Assembly: GCA_045594245.1 (NCBI GenBank)
Contig: JAZNYG010000090.1
Location: 1 to 32,005 of the forward strand
Length of the DNA stretch: 32,005 nt
Reading direction: 5' to 3'
Source of the DNA: UBA1189 sp045594245
GTDB taxonomy: Bacteria > Bacteroidota > Bacteroidia > Bacteroidales > Bacteroidaceae
Shown here piece after piece: positions 1 to 8,714 of this stretch. A program made the translations under genes and the position numbers. The notes under the pieces were generated by a model. It was not told where the DNA came from and ran no database searches. It worked only from the letters and a program-made list of their open reading frames with translations. The first letter of the stretch is position 1, and every line of letters begins with the position of its first letter.

Positions 1-137
1 AACAGTCCACGCGAAACGCGCAGAACCATTATGCAATCCTTGTACTTTTTGAAAATTTCTCAGGTTTTCATCTACAAGATAAGCATAACGCTTCTATTTT
101 TCCAAAATGTCTTGACGAGCCTTTCGCCTCATCGCTG

Positions 138-145
138 CAAAAGTA
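138..145 (-). promoter_or_regulatory. Possible -7 box for a gene left of the window
   Basis: The minus strand reads TACTTTTG, matching the Bacteroidetes -7 consensus TAnnTTTG. No TTG lies 19-21 nt upstream, so this is a half-site only. It would drive a minus-strand gene beyond the left edge. The first 184 bases hold no gene I can support. Confidence 0.3.
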
Positions 146-184
146 CTAAAACTTTTCAAAACTCCACACACTATCATCAGATTA

Positions 185-216
185 TTTGCTATTCTGCTAT
201 TAATGTGTTATTTTTG
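185..216 (+). promoter_or_regulatory. Promoter of the DUF6078-like gene
   Basis: TTTG at 185-188 and TATTTTTG at 209-216 are separated by 20 nt, which fits the Bacteroidetes -33/-7 pattern (TTTG and TAnnTTTG). Transcription would start near 223, leaving a leader of about 28 nt before the ATG at 251. Confidence 0.7.
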
Positions 217-250
217 TACTATCAAACAACCACTTAAATCAGATTAATTT

Positions 251-694
251 ATGGCACAACAGACAGCGACAAAGACAAACGGAGAAGTCCCCAATAACTA
301 TACCCTCTGTATCAAGAACGATTGCCCGAAGGCAGCAACTTGCTTGCGCCATATGGCAGTGGGGATGATGTCCTCTGAGGTGCAGCGATGGAGCATCGTA
401 AGCCCTGCGTACCTGGCGCAGACAGAGGGCGAGTGTCCCGTGTACCGCTCTGCCGAGAAGGTGCAGTATGCTCGCGGCTTCGTGCGGATGATGTCGGCAC
501 TGACCGTAAAGCAGGCCCATGCGGTGAAGGAGGGTATCATTGCTACGTTCGGCATGGCGATGTATTATCGTATGCGTAAGGGTACAAGACTGATTACTCC
601 TACTGAGCAAGAAACAATATACAATCTGTTAGAGCAGCAGGGTATAACAGAGCGTCCTGCATTTGATACCTACACAGAAGATTACTTGTGGTAA
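251..694 (+). CDS. DUF6078-like hypothetical protein
   Basis: A 147-residue soluble protein without signal peptide or membrane segments. Near the N-terminus it has a Cys cluster, CIKNDCPKAATC, and a further GECPVY motif at about residues 57-62. This layout resembles the Bacteroidales family DUF6078, whose function is unknown. The four cysteines could bind a metal, but no fold is recognised. The ATG at 251 is supported by a well-spaced promoter about 35 nt upstream. The gene stands alone; a hairpin followed by T-rich sequence at 885-925 could end its transcript. The family assignment is from recall of the motif, so it is moderate; that the ORF is real is more certain, given the promoter and ordinary composition. 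Confidence 0.75.
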   Translation: MAQQTATKTNGEVPNNYTLCIKNDCPKAATCLRHMAVGMMSSEVQRWSIVSPAYLAQTEGECPVYRSAEKVQYARGFVRMMSALTVKQAHAVKEGIIATFGMAMYYRMRKGTRLITPTEQETIYNLLEQQGITERPAFDTYTEDYLW

Positions 695-884
695 AGCGCT
701 GTGCAATGTATTATTAAACAAATAAATCCATACTTTTTGCAAACTTTTTCGAGGCCTTGCAAAAACTTTTTCACGCCTATGAAAATTCATTTTCAACAAA
801 GCGAAAAACTTTTTTCAACGGAGTGAAAATATTTTTTCATAGGTACGAAAATACAGAGACAAAGACATATAGGATGACAGATAG
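695..884. repeat. Non-coding gap with inverted AAAACTTTTTCAC-type words
   Basis: No gene is seen here. The stretch repeats variants of GCAAAAACTTTTTCA and GTGAAAA. CCTATGAAAA at 776-785 is matched by its reverse complement TTTTCATAGG at 834-843, so the region can fold into a long AT-rich hairpin. Confidence 0.5.
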
Positions 885-925
885 AAGAGGGTGCGTCGAA
901 ATTCACGACACACCCTCTTTCTTTT
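885..925 (+). terminator. Rho-independent-like terminator
   Basis: AGAGGGTG at 886-893 plus GTCG pairs with CGAC and ACACCCTCT ending near 918, around an A/T-rich loop. The sequence TTCTTTTCATTTTTTG follows. It lies 190 nt downstream of the DUF6078-like gene and is oriented to end that transcript. Confidence 0.6.
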
Positions 926-931
926 CATTTT

Positions 932-1094
932 TTGTCATGCTGAACGAACGTGAAGCATCTTGCAAAGTTCGTGCCAGTGAGCAAATGCAAGTTCACTTGC
1001 GATTTTCAGCGAACGCAGCCGAACGGAATGGCAAAACCACTAATGGACTCCGCCACCGACTCTGCGAGATCCTTCGCAGCGCTCAGGATGACAA
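932..1094. repeat. Element with imperfect terminal inverted repeats
   Basis: The left end, TTGTCATGCTGAACG then GAAGCATCTTGCA, is mirrored at the right end, TGCGAGATCCTTCG then CTCAGGATGACAA (1063-1094). The two ends are imperfect reverse complements over about 32 bp. The interior holds the small hairpin GCAAGT-TC-ACTTGC (987-1000). Similar GATCC...GGATGACA ends are widespread intergenic repeats in bacteria. No transposase ORF lies within, so it would be non-autonomous. Confidence 0.55.
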
Positions 1095-1141
1095 ATTACA
1101 TTTTGATACCCCCTCTTCACTTTTCCCTCTTCCCTCTTCCC

Positions 1142-2503
1142 TCAAGAGAGCTTGCTCAGCAGTTCCTCAATAGTCATTGCGCCCTGCTCGCCCGTAACCA
1201 TATTCTTCACGGAGAGCTGGCCGCTATGCATCTCGCTCTCGCCCACCATCACTACGTAGGGGATGGCGTGGTCGTTGGCAAAGGACATCTGTTTCTTCAT
1301 CTTCACGCTATCGGGGTAGAGCTCGGCAGCGATGCCTGCAGCGCGGAGCTTGGCCACGAGGGGAAGGCAGTAGGCGGCCTCGGCAGCACCGAAGTTGACA
1401 AACATCACCTGTGTGCCGCGTGCTGCACTCTTGGGATAGAGGTCGAGCTGGTTGAGCACGTCGTAGATGCGGTCGGCACCGAAGGAGATGCCTACGCCCG
1501 ACACGCCGGGCATGCCGAAGATGCCCGTCAGGTTATCGTAACGGCCACCACCCGAGATACTGCCAATCTGCACGTCGAGTGCCTTGACCTCGAAGATGGT
1601 ACCGGTGTAGTAGTTGAGTCCGCGAGCGAGGGTGAGGTCTACCTCCACCTCGTTCTTGATGTCGAGATGTTCAAGGCTGTTGAGCACAAACTCCATCTCG
1701 TCGACTCCCTTGAGACCAATCTCGCTGGTGGCGAGCACGGTGCGCAGGGTGGCCAGCTTGGAGCGGTTGTCGCCACTGAGCTGGATGATGGGCTGCAGGG
1801 TCTCGATGGCCTCGGCAGGGATGCCCTTCTCGGCCAACTCGGCATTGACGTTGTCGAGCCCTATCTTGTCGAGCTTGTCGATAGCTACGGTGATATCCAC
1901 AATCTTATCGGCCTGACCGATAATCTCTGCTATGCCGGTGAGGATCTTGCGGTTGTTCATCTTGATGCTCACGCGAATGCCAAACTTGAGGTACACGGCA
2001 TCAATCATCTGCACGAGGTCCACCTCGTTGAGCAGAGAGTCGCTGCCCACCACATCGGCATCGCACTGGTAAAACTCGCGGTAGCGGCCCTTCTGCGGAC
2101 GGTCGGCACGCCACACGGGCTGTATCTGGAAGCGCTTGAAGGGGAATGACAACTCGTCGCGGTGAGCCACCACGTAGCGGGCAAAGGGCACGGTAAGGTC
2201 GTAGCGGAGACCCTTCTCGCACACCTTGGCTGCAAACTTCAGCGCATTGCGCTCAAGCAGTTCATCGTCGTCAATCTTGTTGAGGCAGTCGCCCGAATTG
2301 AGAATCTTGAACAGCAGCTTGTCGCCCTCCTCGCCATACTTGCCCATCAGCGTGGAGAAGTTCTCCATAGCAGGGGTCTCAATGGGCTGGAAGCCAAAGG
2401 TGTAGAACACCTCGCGGATAGTATCGAATATATAGTTGCGCTTCGCCATTTCGGCAGGAGAGAAGTCGCGCGTTCCCTTTGGTATACCGGGTTTTGTTGC
2501 CAT
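1142..2503 (-). CDS. hisS: Histidine--tRNA ligase
   Basis: Class II aminoacyl-tRNA synthetase that charges tRNA-His with histidine using ATP in the cytoplasm. At 453 residues it is normal length. Visible landmarks are the N-terminal KGTRDFSP, the conserved LRYDLTVPFAR at about 99-109, a motif 2 region with FQIQPVWRADRPQKGRYREF (from about 124), the histidine-binding LNYYTGTIFE loop, GGGRYDNL, and motif 3 GISFGADRIYD. An anticodon-binding domain follows at the C-terminus. The start MATKPGIPKGTRDF is typical. The gene has its own promoter, whose -7 box is one arm of a 14-bp inverted repeat. It stands alone between the large secreted protein gene and the intergenic repeats on its 3' side. Confidence 0.97.
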   Translation of the reverse strand: MATKPGIPKGTRDFSPAEMAKRNYIFDTIREVFYTFGFQPIETPAMENFSTLMGKYGEEGDKLLFKILNSGDCLNKIDDDELLERNALKFAAKVCEKGLRYDLTVPFARYVVAHRDELSFPFKRFQIQPVWRADRPQKGRYREFYQCDADVVGSDSLLNEVDLVQMIDAVYLKFGIRVSIKMNNRKILTGIAEIIGQADKIVDITVAIDKLDKIGLDNVNAELAEKGIPAEAIETLQPIIQLSGDNRSKLATLRTVLATSEIGLKGVDEMEFVLNSLEHLDIKNEVEVDLTLARGLNYYTGTIFEVKALDVQIGSISGGGRYDNLTGIFGMPGVSGVGISFGADRIYDVLNQLDLYPKSAARGTQVMFVNFGAAEAAYCLPLVAKLRAAGIAAELYPDSVKMKKQMSFANDHAIPYVVMVGESEMHSGQLSVKNMVTGEQGAMTIEELLSKLS

Positions 2504-2506
2504 ACG

Positions 2507-2545
2507 TTTTTCTAATTTTGCTATTGAGCTACAAAATTAGAAAAA
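2507..2545. promoter_or_regulatory. 14-bp perfect inverted repeat over the hisS promoter
   Basis: TTTTTCTAATTTTG at 2507-2520 is the exact reverse complement of 2532-2545, with an 11-nt spacer. The right arm contains the hisS -7 box and the left arm lies in the early leader. It could be an operator for a dimeric repressor; this is inference. Confidence 0.55.
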
Positions 2546-2561
2546 AAATGACAATTGACAA
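2532..2561 (-). promoter_or_regulatory. hisS promoter
   Basis: On the minus strand TTG (2559-2561) and TAATTTTG (2532-2539) are 19 nt apart, fitting the Bacteroidetes consensus. Transcription would begin near 2525, giving a leader of roughly 20 nt. Confidence 0.7.
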
Positions 2562-2623
2562 AGTTTGCGAAAGCGAACGTAATGCAAGAATACTTGCAAT
2601 TACTCTGTGAGCGCAGCAAACTT
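2561..2623. repeat. Nested hairpin repeat between hisS and the large secreted protein gene
   Basis: The outer arms AAGTTTGC (2561-2568) and GCAAACTT (2616-2623) enclose an inner stem GTAATGCAAG/CTTGC-A-ATTAC (2579-2603). The words TGACAATTGACAA flank both sides (2549-2561 and 2637-2651). The inner part resembles the interior of the 932-1094 element: both read AATGCAAG, then ACTTGC, then CGCAGC. It could act as a weak terminator for the upstream gene. Confidence 0.5.
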
Positions 2624-2740
2624 CAACCAAGTTAACTGACAATTGACAATTAAATGTACAAGTCTACAAAATACAAAAAGTCGCGCCCGACAGCGGACGC
2701 GACTCTTTATTATCTATTAAGATGTAAAACCAACGTTGGT

Positions 2741-5700
2741 TTACTTCTTAATCATCGTCTTCTTTCCATCAATGATGTAAATACCAGGAGCGGTAGGTGT
2801 ATCGATGCGACGACCGAAGAGGTCGTAGATACCCATCTTGGCTGGAACTATAGTCTCTACGTTCTCAATGCCTGTGAATGGATTAAAGTCACTCTGAACA
2901 GCTGCCTTGGTCACGAGAGTGAGCTTCCAGTCGTCAGCACCCATCCATGTACCTGTAAACTTATCCTTACGTGTGAGCTCAGAGTTGGCTGTGATACCGA
3001 TAGCCAAGTAGTGGCGAGTAACCTCTACGTTGATGGTGTCGTATGACCATCCCCAACCATCCCCATTATTGGCATTGTAATAAGGAGCCTCAATAGCACC
3101 GTCTGCAGCCTTCCATGCCAAGCTATCGGCGAACCATATCTCACCATGATCGGCATAGTACTTCTTGATCATAGCCCATTCTGTGCTTTCTGCCCATTGT
3201 GCAGTATCAGCCTCCAAGGGTTGAGGAGCAGCAAAAATCCAAGCGTTGTCACCGTCAGTGCGTGAGGCTACGATAAGTTGATAGGTTCCGTCGGGAAGAC
3301 CTACAATCTCTTGGTAAGCTGTGAAGTTGAGTGAACCAGCAGAGCCGTTCCAAGAATCGAGATAGCGGTTAGATGATGTGCCATCATAGTGCTGGCCTGT
3401 AATAGTAGGACCATTACCTGTACCCTTGATTACTGTCCAACTTGTAGCTGCATCGTCTTCGATAGTCGGGTTCTTAATCAAATCCTCGGTTAAGTCACCT
3501 GCAGGAAGATTTACGTAAGTAGAGCCTTCGAGAGCACCCATTGCCTTCTGCAACTTAGCTAACAGATCTTGTGTGTCAGCCGCATTGCGGAGCTCAGATG
3601 TCAAAGCATCAACCTGAGGTGTGATTACAGAATCCTTAACGAAGGTCTTGTATTCTTCCTTCACACCCTTGATGGTAGACAATGTCAACTCAGCCTCCAT
3701 CAAATAAGAAGCATATGATACATAAGCTGCCAACTTAGTATCCAGCGGGGCAAGAATTGTATGGGTGGCATCTTCTGCATTGAGAAGTTGGCCTGTCAAC
3801 TGCATGGTGATAGCCAGCAACTTGGCAGAAGAGGTGTTGACATCATAGTTGAGTTCTGCTGTCATATCAATCAAGGTTTCGTAACTACCCTCATAGAACT
3901 TCTGTACAGCATTGAAGATACTGTCTGAAGCAGCTACTGCGGGATTAAGTGTGGCACAAGCATCGATATACTTGCCTTCGGCAGCAAGCGGACTAGCAGT
4001 CTCAATGGCAGCCTTTACGTCCTTAGAATCACCAGGGAGAAGAATGTTTGCATACTCCTGAGCACGGAGCAATGATGTTTCCCAAGCAGCCTTCAAGTCT
4101 GCATCGGTCGCAGGACCGTAGTATTGCAACTTGAAGCCTGTTACCTGGTACCAACCGTTAACATCACCTGCGCTTATAGATGCGAAACCAATACGCAACT
4201 TACCGTCAACAACAACAACCTTTTCTGTCTGGAGGGTTTCCCACTCATAAGTGTCCCAACCAACAATGGTCATATCCTCAGATACAGCTGTGCCTACGGA
4301 ACTTGTAATGTAAGCATGCTGTTGGCCAAGACCTTGTGTGATAGCACGAGCCGATACACTATAGATACCATTGGGGAGACCTTCAATGTCTTGGTGAACG
4401 TCCATGGTGGTGAAGTTGTTCGACCAAGAATTGAGGCATGAAAGGCCTGTTGTGCCGTCACCTGCAATATCGGGCTGACCTGTACCTACCCAAACGTCGC
4501 CTGAAGCCTGTACGTTAGCAACAACCCAAGGTGCAGGGATGGTATAGTTTTTGATAGGAGCGAAGTTGGGCAATACAATCTTGTGAGTGTAGTCAGCAGG
4601 ATTTTCAGGAGTTGCAACCTGAGATTCATAATAAGCATTGATTGCTGCCTGCAAAGTAGCAATAGCCTCTTCGTAGAACTTTTCGGTAGAAATGCCTTCG
4701 GGAACCTCAACGTCAGTTCTATCCTCTGTCAAAGGAGCAGCATTTTCGTATGCTTCGTTCAAAGCATCCATGCCGGGATATTCCAAAGCAAGCATTTCTT
4801 CTACGCTAGTAAGCATTTCCTGCAACTGAGCAACTAAAGTTACAACATTCTTAACGCTTGCATAGATCGAATTAAAGTTGTCAATTACTGCCATCACCTC
4901 TTCATTCTCATAGTCGCCAACTTCTGTATAGCCAGAAGCATCACTTGAAGCATCGCTCAATTCATTGTAAGCTGCAACAGGGAGCGTCTCAGCATGCTCA
5001 ACTAGCCATGCATCAGCCTCATTCAATATGTTTTGCAATACGACTGCGGGGAAGTTGCCGCGATAGCCCAGTCTGAAATCACGGAATGCAGTCCAGCTGC
5101 CACCACCGTGGTTCTTGTCGCGAAGACCAAAAGTTAACTTTCCATCTGTAACGATAGCAGAGACCTGATTGTTGGTATAGAAGCCCTTGTCGAAGCAGAT
5201 TGCAGCTTCAGCCATGCTGTTTGCATAGTTGTTGTAGCCCGCGATAGTAGCATCGGTGGTGGCGTTCTCGTTAATCTCGTTGATGTCGTGCTCGTAGAGG
5301 CATGCCAAAGGCACTGCGCTATTGTTAGCATAGAGTTCGGCAGAGATAATCTCGGAACCATCAGCGTGAGCATTGTAACCAACATTGTTGTCATTGCCAG
5401 TGGCGCGATAGTAGCCGGTTACATATACTACATACATGCCATCGGGAAGTCCCTCAATAGTTTGCGACATGTTGTAATCTTTGTCGAAGAACTCTGCAAT
5501 ATTTGAACTTACAACTGCTGCTGCATTCTCGGGTACATAGGTCCAGCCTTCATTGTTTGTGCGTAAAGTAGGATTCTTTACGTAAAGGTCTGTCATCGGG
5601 AACTCTAGTTCTCCATCTGCATTAAGCATGAAGAAGTCAAAGATAGCATTGTCCAAAGCCTCAACAGCTGCCAATGTCTCCTCTACATTTAAAGGTGCAT

Positions 5701-6547
5701 CATCATAGTTCGTTTCAGCGGCAGTGATGGCTTCGTAGAACTCGTCAAGACCTTCGGGAAGATCCATGTCACTCCACTCGTAGGCTTGTTCCAGCTTTGC
5801 TTGAAGAGCTTTGTAAGCCTCTGCACTTGCTTTGGCCTCTTCTACTTGAGCTTTGAGAGTGTCCCAAAGAGCTTTGGCCTCCTCCCAAGTTGTAACCTCT
5901 TCGATGTTGGCAACTGAAGCGCCAATTGCATCTGCCAAATCAAACTGGATTTTACCTGCCATAAGCTCTTCTGCGATATAACCAAGTTCGGTCATTTCAT
6001 CTTTGGCGTAGTTGATCATCGCCTCGTCGATGGTCTCGGCAGTGTACTGTGTAACGCGTACATTGTCCCAAGCAGCCCAGTTTACATTGCCGCTGACAAT
6101 GCGGAATCCAACAGTCAGTTTGCCATCAGTCACCTGAGTGGCTACGCTGTACTCTTTGGGAGGATTGGTGTGAGTGGTTGTAACACTTACTGCATCATTG
6201 TTTGCGTAGATGGAGATGCCAGAGGGTACCACCGAACCGTCGCTCTGCATAATGGCGTGTGCCAATGCTTTGACTACATAAACGCCATTGGGCACGTCTA
6301 TTGCTTGGTACCAGTTCTTGTCGCCCAATGCGGTAGGAGCTGCTACCCAGTCCTCCATAAAGTTAGTGCCGTTGTAGCCATAGTCCTTGGCTGTAGCTGC
6401 AATCTTGTTGCCGCCAGTGATGGTCCAACCAGTGGAGTTCTCTTCGAAGTCAGGATTGGTCAGTTGATCGGTGATGTCAACGCCATACTGAGCTTTCACA
6501 AACAGAGTCATCATAAGACTCATCGCCAATAAAGTAATTTTCTTCAT
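2741..6547 (-). CDS. Large modular secreted protein with T9SS-type C-terminal domain
   Basis: A 1268-residue protein starting with a signal peptide (KKIT, a hydrophobic run, then cleavage near VKAQ-Y). Four beta-rich modules resembling galactose-binding/carbohydrate-binding jelly rolls lie at about 25-170, 316-497, 655-812 and 1018-1213. Each begins with an (I/L/V)xNPxF/T-type strand and W-rich segments, and contains the signature Q-x-I-x-G-L-P-(D/N)-G-x-Y or a close variant (module 1 reads QAIDVPNGVY). They are separated by acidic helical linkers (about 170-310, 500-650, 812-1010). The last 45 residues (GIENVE, YDLFGRRIDTPTAPGIYII, KK end) match type IX secretion sorting domains, so export to the surface is expected. 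No catalytic domain is recognised; glycan or surface binding is inference. No canonical -7 box is visible in the 67 nt upstream. Confidence 0.8.
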   Translation of the reverse strand: MKKITLLAMSLMMTLFVKAQYGVDITDQLTNPDFEENSTGWTITGGNKIAATAKDYGYNGTNFMEDWVAAPTALGDKNWYQAIDVPNGVYVVKALAHAIMQSDGSVVPSGISIYANNDAVSVTTTHTNPPKEYSVATQVTDGKLTVGFRIVSGNVNWAAWDNVRVTQYTAETIDEAMINYAKDEMTELGYIAEELMAGKIQFDLADAIGASVANIEEVTTWEEAKALWDTLKAQVEEAKASAEAYKALQAKLEQAYEWSDMDLPEGLDEFYEAITAAETNYDDAPLNVEETLAAVEALDNAIFDFFMLNADGELEFPMTDLYVKNPTLRTNNEGWTYVPENAAAVVSSNIAEFFDKDYNMSQTIEGLPDGMYVVYVTGYYRATGNDNNVGYNAHADGSEIISAELYANNSAVPLACLYEHDINEINENATTDATIAGYNNYANSMAEAAICFDKGFYTNNQVSAIVTDGKLTFGLRDKNHGGGSWTAFRDFRLGYRGNFPAVVLQNILNEADAWLVEHAETLPVAAYNELSDASSDASGYTEVGDYENEEVMAVIDNFNSIYASVKNVVTLVAQLQEMLTSVEEMLALEYPGMDALNEAYENAAPLTEDRTDVEVPEGISTEKFYEEAIATLQAAINAYYESQVATPENPADYTHKIVLPNFAPIKNYTIPAPWVVANVQASGDVWVGTGQPDIAGDGTTGLSCLNSWSNNFTTMDVHQDIEGLPNGIYSVSARAITQGLGQQHAYITSSVGTAVSEDMTIVGWDTYEWETLQTEKVVVVDGKLRIGFASISAGDVNGWYQVTGFKLQYYGPATDADLKAAWETSLLRAQEYANILLPGDSKDVKAAIETASPLAAEGKYIDACATLNPAVAASDSIFNAVQKFYEGSYETLIDMTAELNYDVNTSSAKLLAITMQLTGQLLNAEDATHTILAPLDTKLAAYVSYASYLMEAELTLSTIKGVKEEYKTFVKDSVITPQVDALTSELRNAADTQDLLAKLQKAMGALEGSTYVNLPAGDLTEDLIKNPTIEDDAATSWTVIKGTGNGPTITGQHYDGTSSNRYLDSWNGSAGSLNFTAYQEIVGLPDGTYQLIVASRTDGDNAWIFAAPQPLEADTAQWAESTEWAMIKKYYADHGEIWFADSLAWKAADGAIEAPYYNANNGDGWGWSYDTINVEVTRHYLAIGITANSELTRKDKFTGTWMGADDWKLTLVTKAAVQSDFNPFTGIENVETIVPAKMGIYDLFGRRIDTPTAPGIYIIDGKKTMIKK

Positions 6548-6614
6548 GGTTTGTGTAATTTAGTTAATAATATAGTTAAAAATAATGTTTTCATTCAATC
6601 ATAGGGGGTTAGCG

Positions 6615-7295
6615 CTAATCTCTTCGCCCTAAATATATCATTACGTAATATACCAATGTGGCGAGCGAACTAAGGGCTGCCACTACATACGTATAGGCTG
6701 CGGAGCGCAGGGCACTCTCGGCATCACGATGGTTATACGAGTTGGTGATGCCAGACCTATCGAGCCATGCCAAAGCACGTTGGCTGGCGTTGATCTCTAC
6801 GGGCAGTGTGATGAAGCTGAACAGGGTGCTCAGTGCAAATAGAACGATACCGGCTAGCAACACGATGGGGAAACGCTGGATGACCATGATGCCAATGAGC
6901 AATATCCATGTCACCCACTGTGAGGAGAAGGATACCACGGGCACCAGAGCCGAGCGCATCTTCAGCGGGCCATAGGCTGTGGCGTGCTGCACGGCATGGC
7001 CACACTCGTGGGCGGCTACGGCGGCCGCAGCCACGCTGCACGATGAGTACACATCGCGGCTGAGGTTCACAGTATGGTTGGCCGGGTTGTAGTGGTCGGT
7101 CAAGTGGCCCTCTACGCAGGTTACCTTAACGTCATAGATGCCCTTGTCGTGCAGCATCTTCTCGGCCACGTCACGACCAGTCATACCGTTGGACAACGGT
7201 ATCTTGGAGAATTTCTTGAACTTGCGGTTCAGGTTGGCCTGCACAATGTAGCTGAGCAGGGAAATTCCAATAAAGATTATCCAGATAAGGCTCAT
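6615..7295 (-). CDS. Membrane zinc metallopeptidase (DUF2265/YugP-like)
   Basis: A 226-residue membrane protein with an N-terminal membrane segment (about 1-20), the zinc-binding HECGH at 96-100 and a downstream Glu in LPVEINAS (about 167). Two hydrophobic segments lie at about 127-165 and one near the C-terminus. This matches the YugP/DUF2265 zinc metallopeptidase family, whose substrates are mostly unknown. I chose the Met at 7295 because the 26 residues before it in the longer frame are charged, unlike the family, and derive from repeat-rich intergenic DNA. It lies downstream of purA across a gap with a strong stem-loop and no canonical promoter, so both readthrough and separate transcription are possible. 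Confidence 0.88.
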   Translation of the reverse strand: MSLIWIIFIGISLLSYIVQANLNRKFKKFSKIPLSNGMTGRDVAEKMLHDKGIYDVKVTCVEGHLTDHYNPANHTVNLSRDVYSSCSVAAAAVAAHECGHAVQHATAYGPLKMRSALVPVVSFSSQWVTWILLIGIMVIQRFPIVLLAGIVLFALSTLFSFITLPVEINASQRALAWLDRSGITNSYNHRDAESALRSAAYTYVVAALSSLATLVYYVMIYLGRRD

Positions 7296-7310
7296 AGTTT
7301 CTATTTCTTT

Positions 7311-7442
7311 GGAGTTAAGGAGTAATAGGTAGTTATACTTCGCTTTGCTTCGTTTTAGGGAGATAAAAGCCAATACTTAACATACACGCGTATAACAATT
7401 GGCATTTATCTCCACCTACCTCCTCTTAACTACTTTATCTCC
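7311..7442. repeat. Inverted word array with stem-loop between purA and the metallopeptidase
   Basis: GGAGTTAAGGAGTAATAGG (7311-7329) on the left is answered by CCTACCTCCTCTTAAC on the right. Inside, GAGATAAAAGCCAAT (7360-7374) pairs with ATTGGCATTTATCTC (7398-7412), 14 of 15 positions, around a loop containing ACGCGT. It could end or attenuate transcription from purA. Confidence 0.55.
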
Positions 7443-7445
7443 ATA

Positions 7446-8714
7446 TTATTCCATATATCTCTCAATCGTCTGGTCGCGGTCGGGGCCTACTGACACGATC
7501 TTGATGGGACATTCCAGCTCCTCTTCGAGGAACGAGATGTAGTTGTTGAACTCCTCGGGGAACTCCTCCTCAGAGGTCATCTTGGTCATATCGCATTGCC
7601 AACCGGGAAGTTCAGCGTAGATAGGCTCCACCTCGCCCTCGATTGAGTAGGGGAACTCCTCTGTCTCCACACCATTGATGCGGTAGGCCACACATGCCTT
7701 GATGGTCTCGAAAGTGTCGAGCACGTCGCTCTTCATCATGATGAGGTGGGTAACACCGTTAATCATGATAGAATATTTCAAAGCCACAAGGTCAATCCAA
7801 CCGCAACGACGCTTACGGCCAGTAACCGAACCGAACTCATGACCGAGGGTGCAGAGCTTGTCGCCAGTCTCATCAAAGAGCTCTGTGGGGAAGGGGCCGC
7901 TACCTACACGAGTGCAGTAGGCCTTCATGATGCCATACACGTTACCAATCTTGTTGGGGGCTACACCGAGACCCGAGCAAGCACCGGCACAAACGGTGTT
8001 CGAAGAGGTCACGAAGGGGTATGAACCAAAGTCGATGTCGAGCATCGTACCCTGAGCACCCTCGCAGAGGACACTTTTATCGGCCTTGAGCAGGGCGTTG
8101 ATTTCGTGCTCGCTGTCCACCAAGGGGAACTGACGGAGGTATTCGATACCGGCCATCCACTCCTTCTCTATCTCGGTGATGTCGTACTCGAAATTCATGC
8201 TCTTGAGGATATCCTCGTGACGTGCCTTGGCCTTGGCATAGATAGCGTCAAAGTCGCCAAGGATATCGCCTACGCGAATACCATTGCGGCTAATCTTGTC
8301 GGTATAGGTGGGGCCGATACCCTTACCCGTAGTACCTACCTTGGCATCGCCCTTGGCTGCCTCATAAGCAGCATCGAGCACACGGTGGGTAGGCATGATG
8401 AGGTGCGCCTTCTTGGAGATATGGAGACGCTCCTTGAGCGGATGCCCCGAAGCCTCAAGAGCCTCAGCTTCAGCCTTGAACAATGCGGGATCGAGCACCA
8501 CGCCATTGCCTATAATGTTTACCTTGTCGCCCTGGAAGATTCCCGAGGGGATGGAACGGAGCACATACTTCTGCCCCTCAAATTCCAGTGTATGACCTGC
8601 ATTCGGGCCGCCCTGAAAGCGTGCCACCACGTCATAACGCGGAGTCAGTACGTCCACTACTTTCCCTTTTCCCTCATCGCCCCATTGGAGGCCTAACAAT
8701 ACATCTACTTTCAT
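7446..8714 (-). CDS. purA: Adenylosuccinate synthetase
   Basis: Joins IMP and aspartate using GTP to give adenylosuccinate, the first committed step of AMP synthesis, in the cytoplasm. At 422 residues it has the usual length. The N-terminal phosphate-binding motif GLQWGDEGKGK spans about 8-18 and is followed by GGPNAGHT; the GTP- and IMP-site signatures GTTGKGIGPTYTDK and CEGAQGTMLDIDFGSYPFVTSSN are intact. The start codon overlaps the stop of the upstream Fur-family gene (ATGA at 8711-8714), so the two are very likely one transcript with coupled translation from the promoter at 9226-9257. Confidence 0.97.
   Translation of the reverse strand: MKVDVLLGLQWGDEGKGKVVDVLTPRYDVVARFQGGPNAGHTLEFEGQKYVLRSIPSGIFQGDKVNIIGNGVVLDPALFKAEAEALEASGHPLKERLHISKKAHLIMPTHRVLDAAYEAAKGDAKVGTTGKGIGPTYTDKISRNGIRVGDILGDFDAIYAKAKARHEDILKSMNFEYDITEIEKEWMAGIEYLRQFPLVDSEHEINALLKADKSVLCEGAQGTMLDIDFGSYPFVTSSNTVCAGACSGLGVAPNKIGNVYGIMKAYCTRVGSGPFPTELFDETGDKLCTLGHEFGSVTGRKRRCGWIDLVALKYSIMINGVTHLIMMKSDVLDTFETIKACVAYRINGVETEEFPYSIEGEVEPIYAELPGWQCDMTKMTSEEEFPEEFNNYISFLEEELECPIKIVSVGPDRDQTIERYME

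Noticed and set aside
31..237. Plus-strand 68-codon frame at the left edge
   Set aside because: AT-rich intergenic composition, no family resemblance, and it overlaps the promoter of the next gene.
950..2149. Long plus-strand open frame of 399 codons
   Set aside because: Antisense to hisS, whose motifs are complete; its His/Glu/Leu-rich composition is that expected of a shadow frame.
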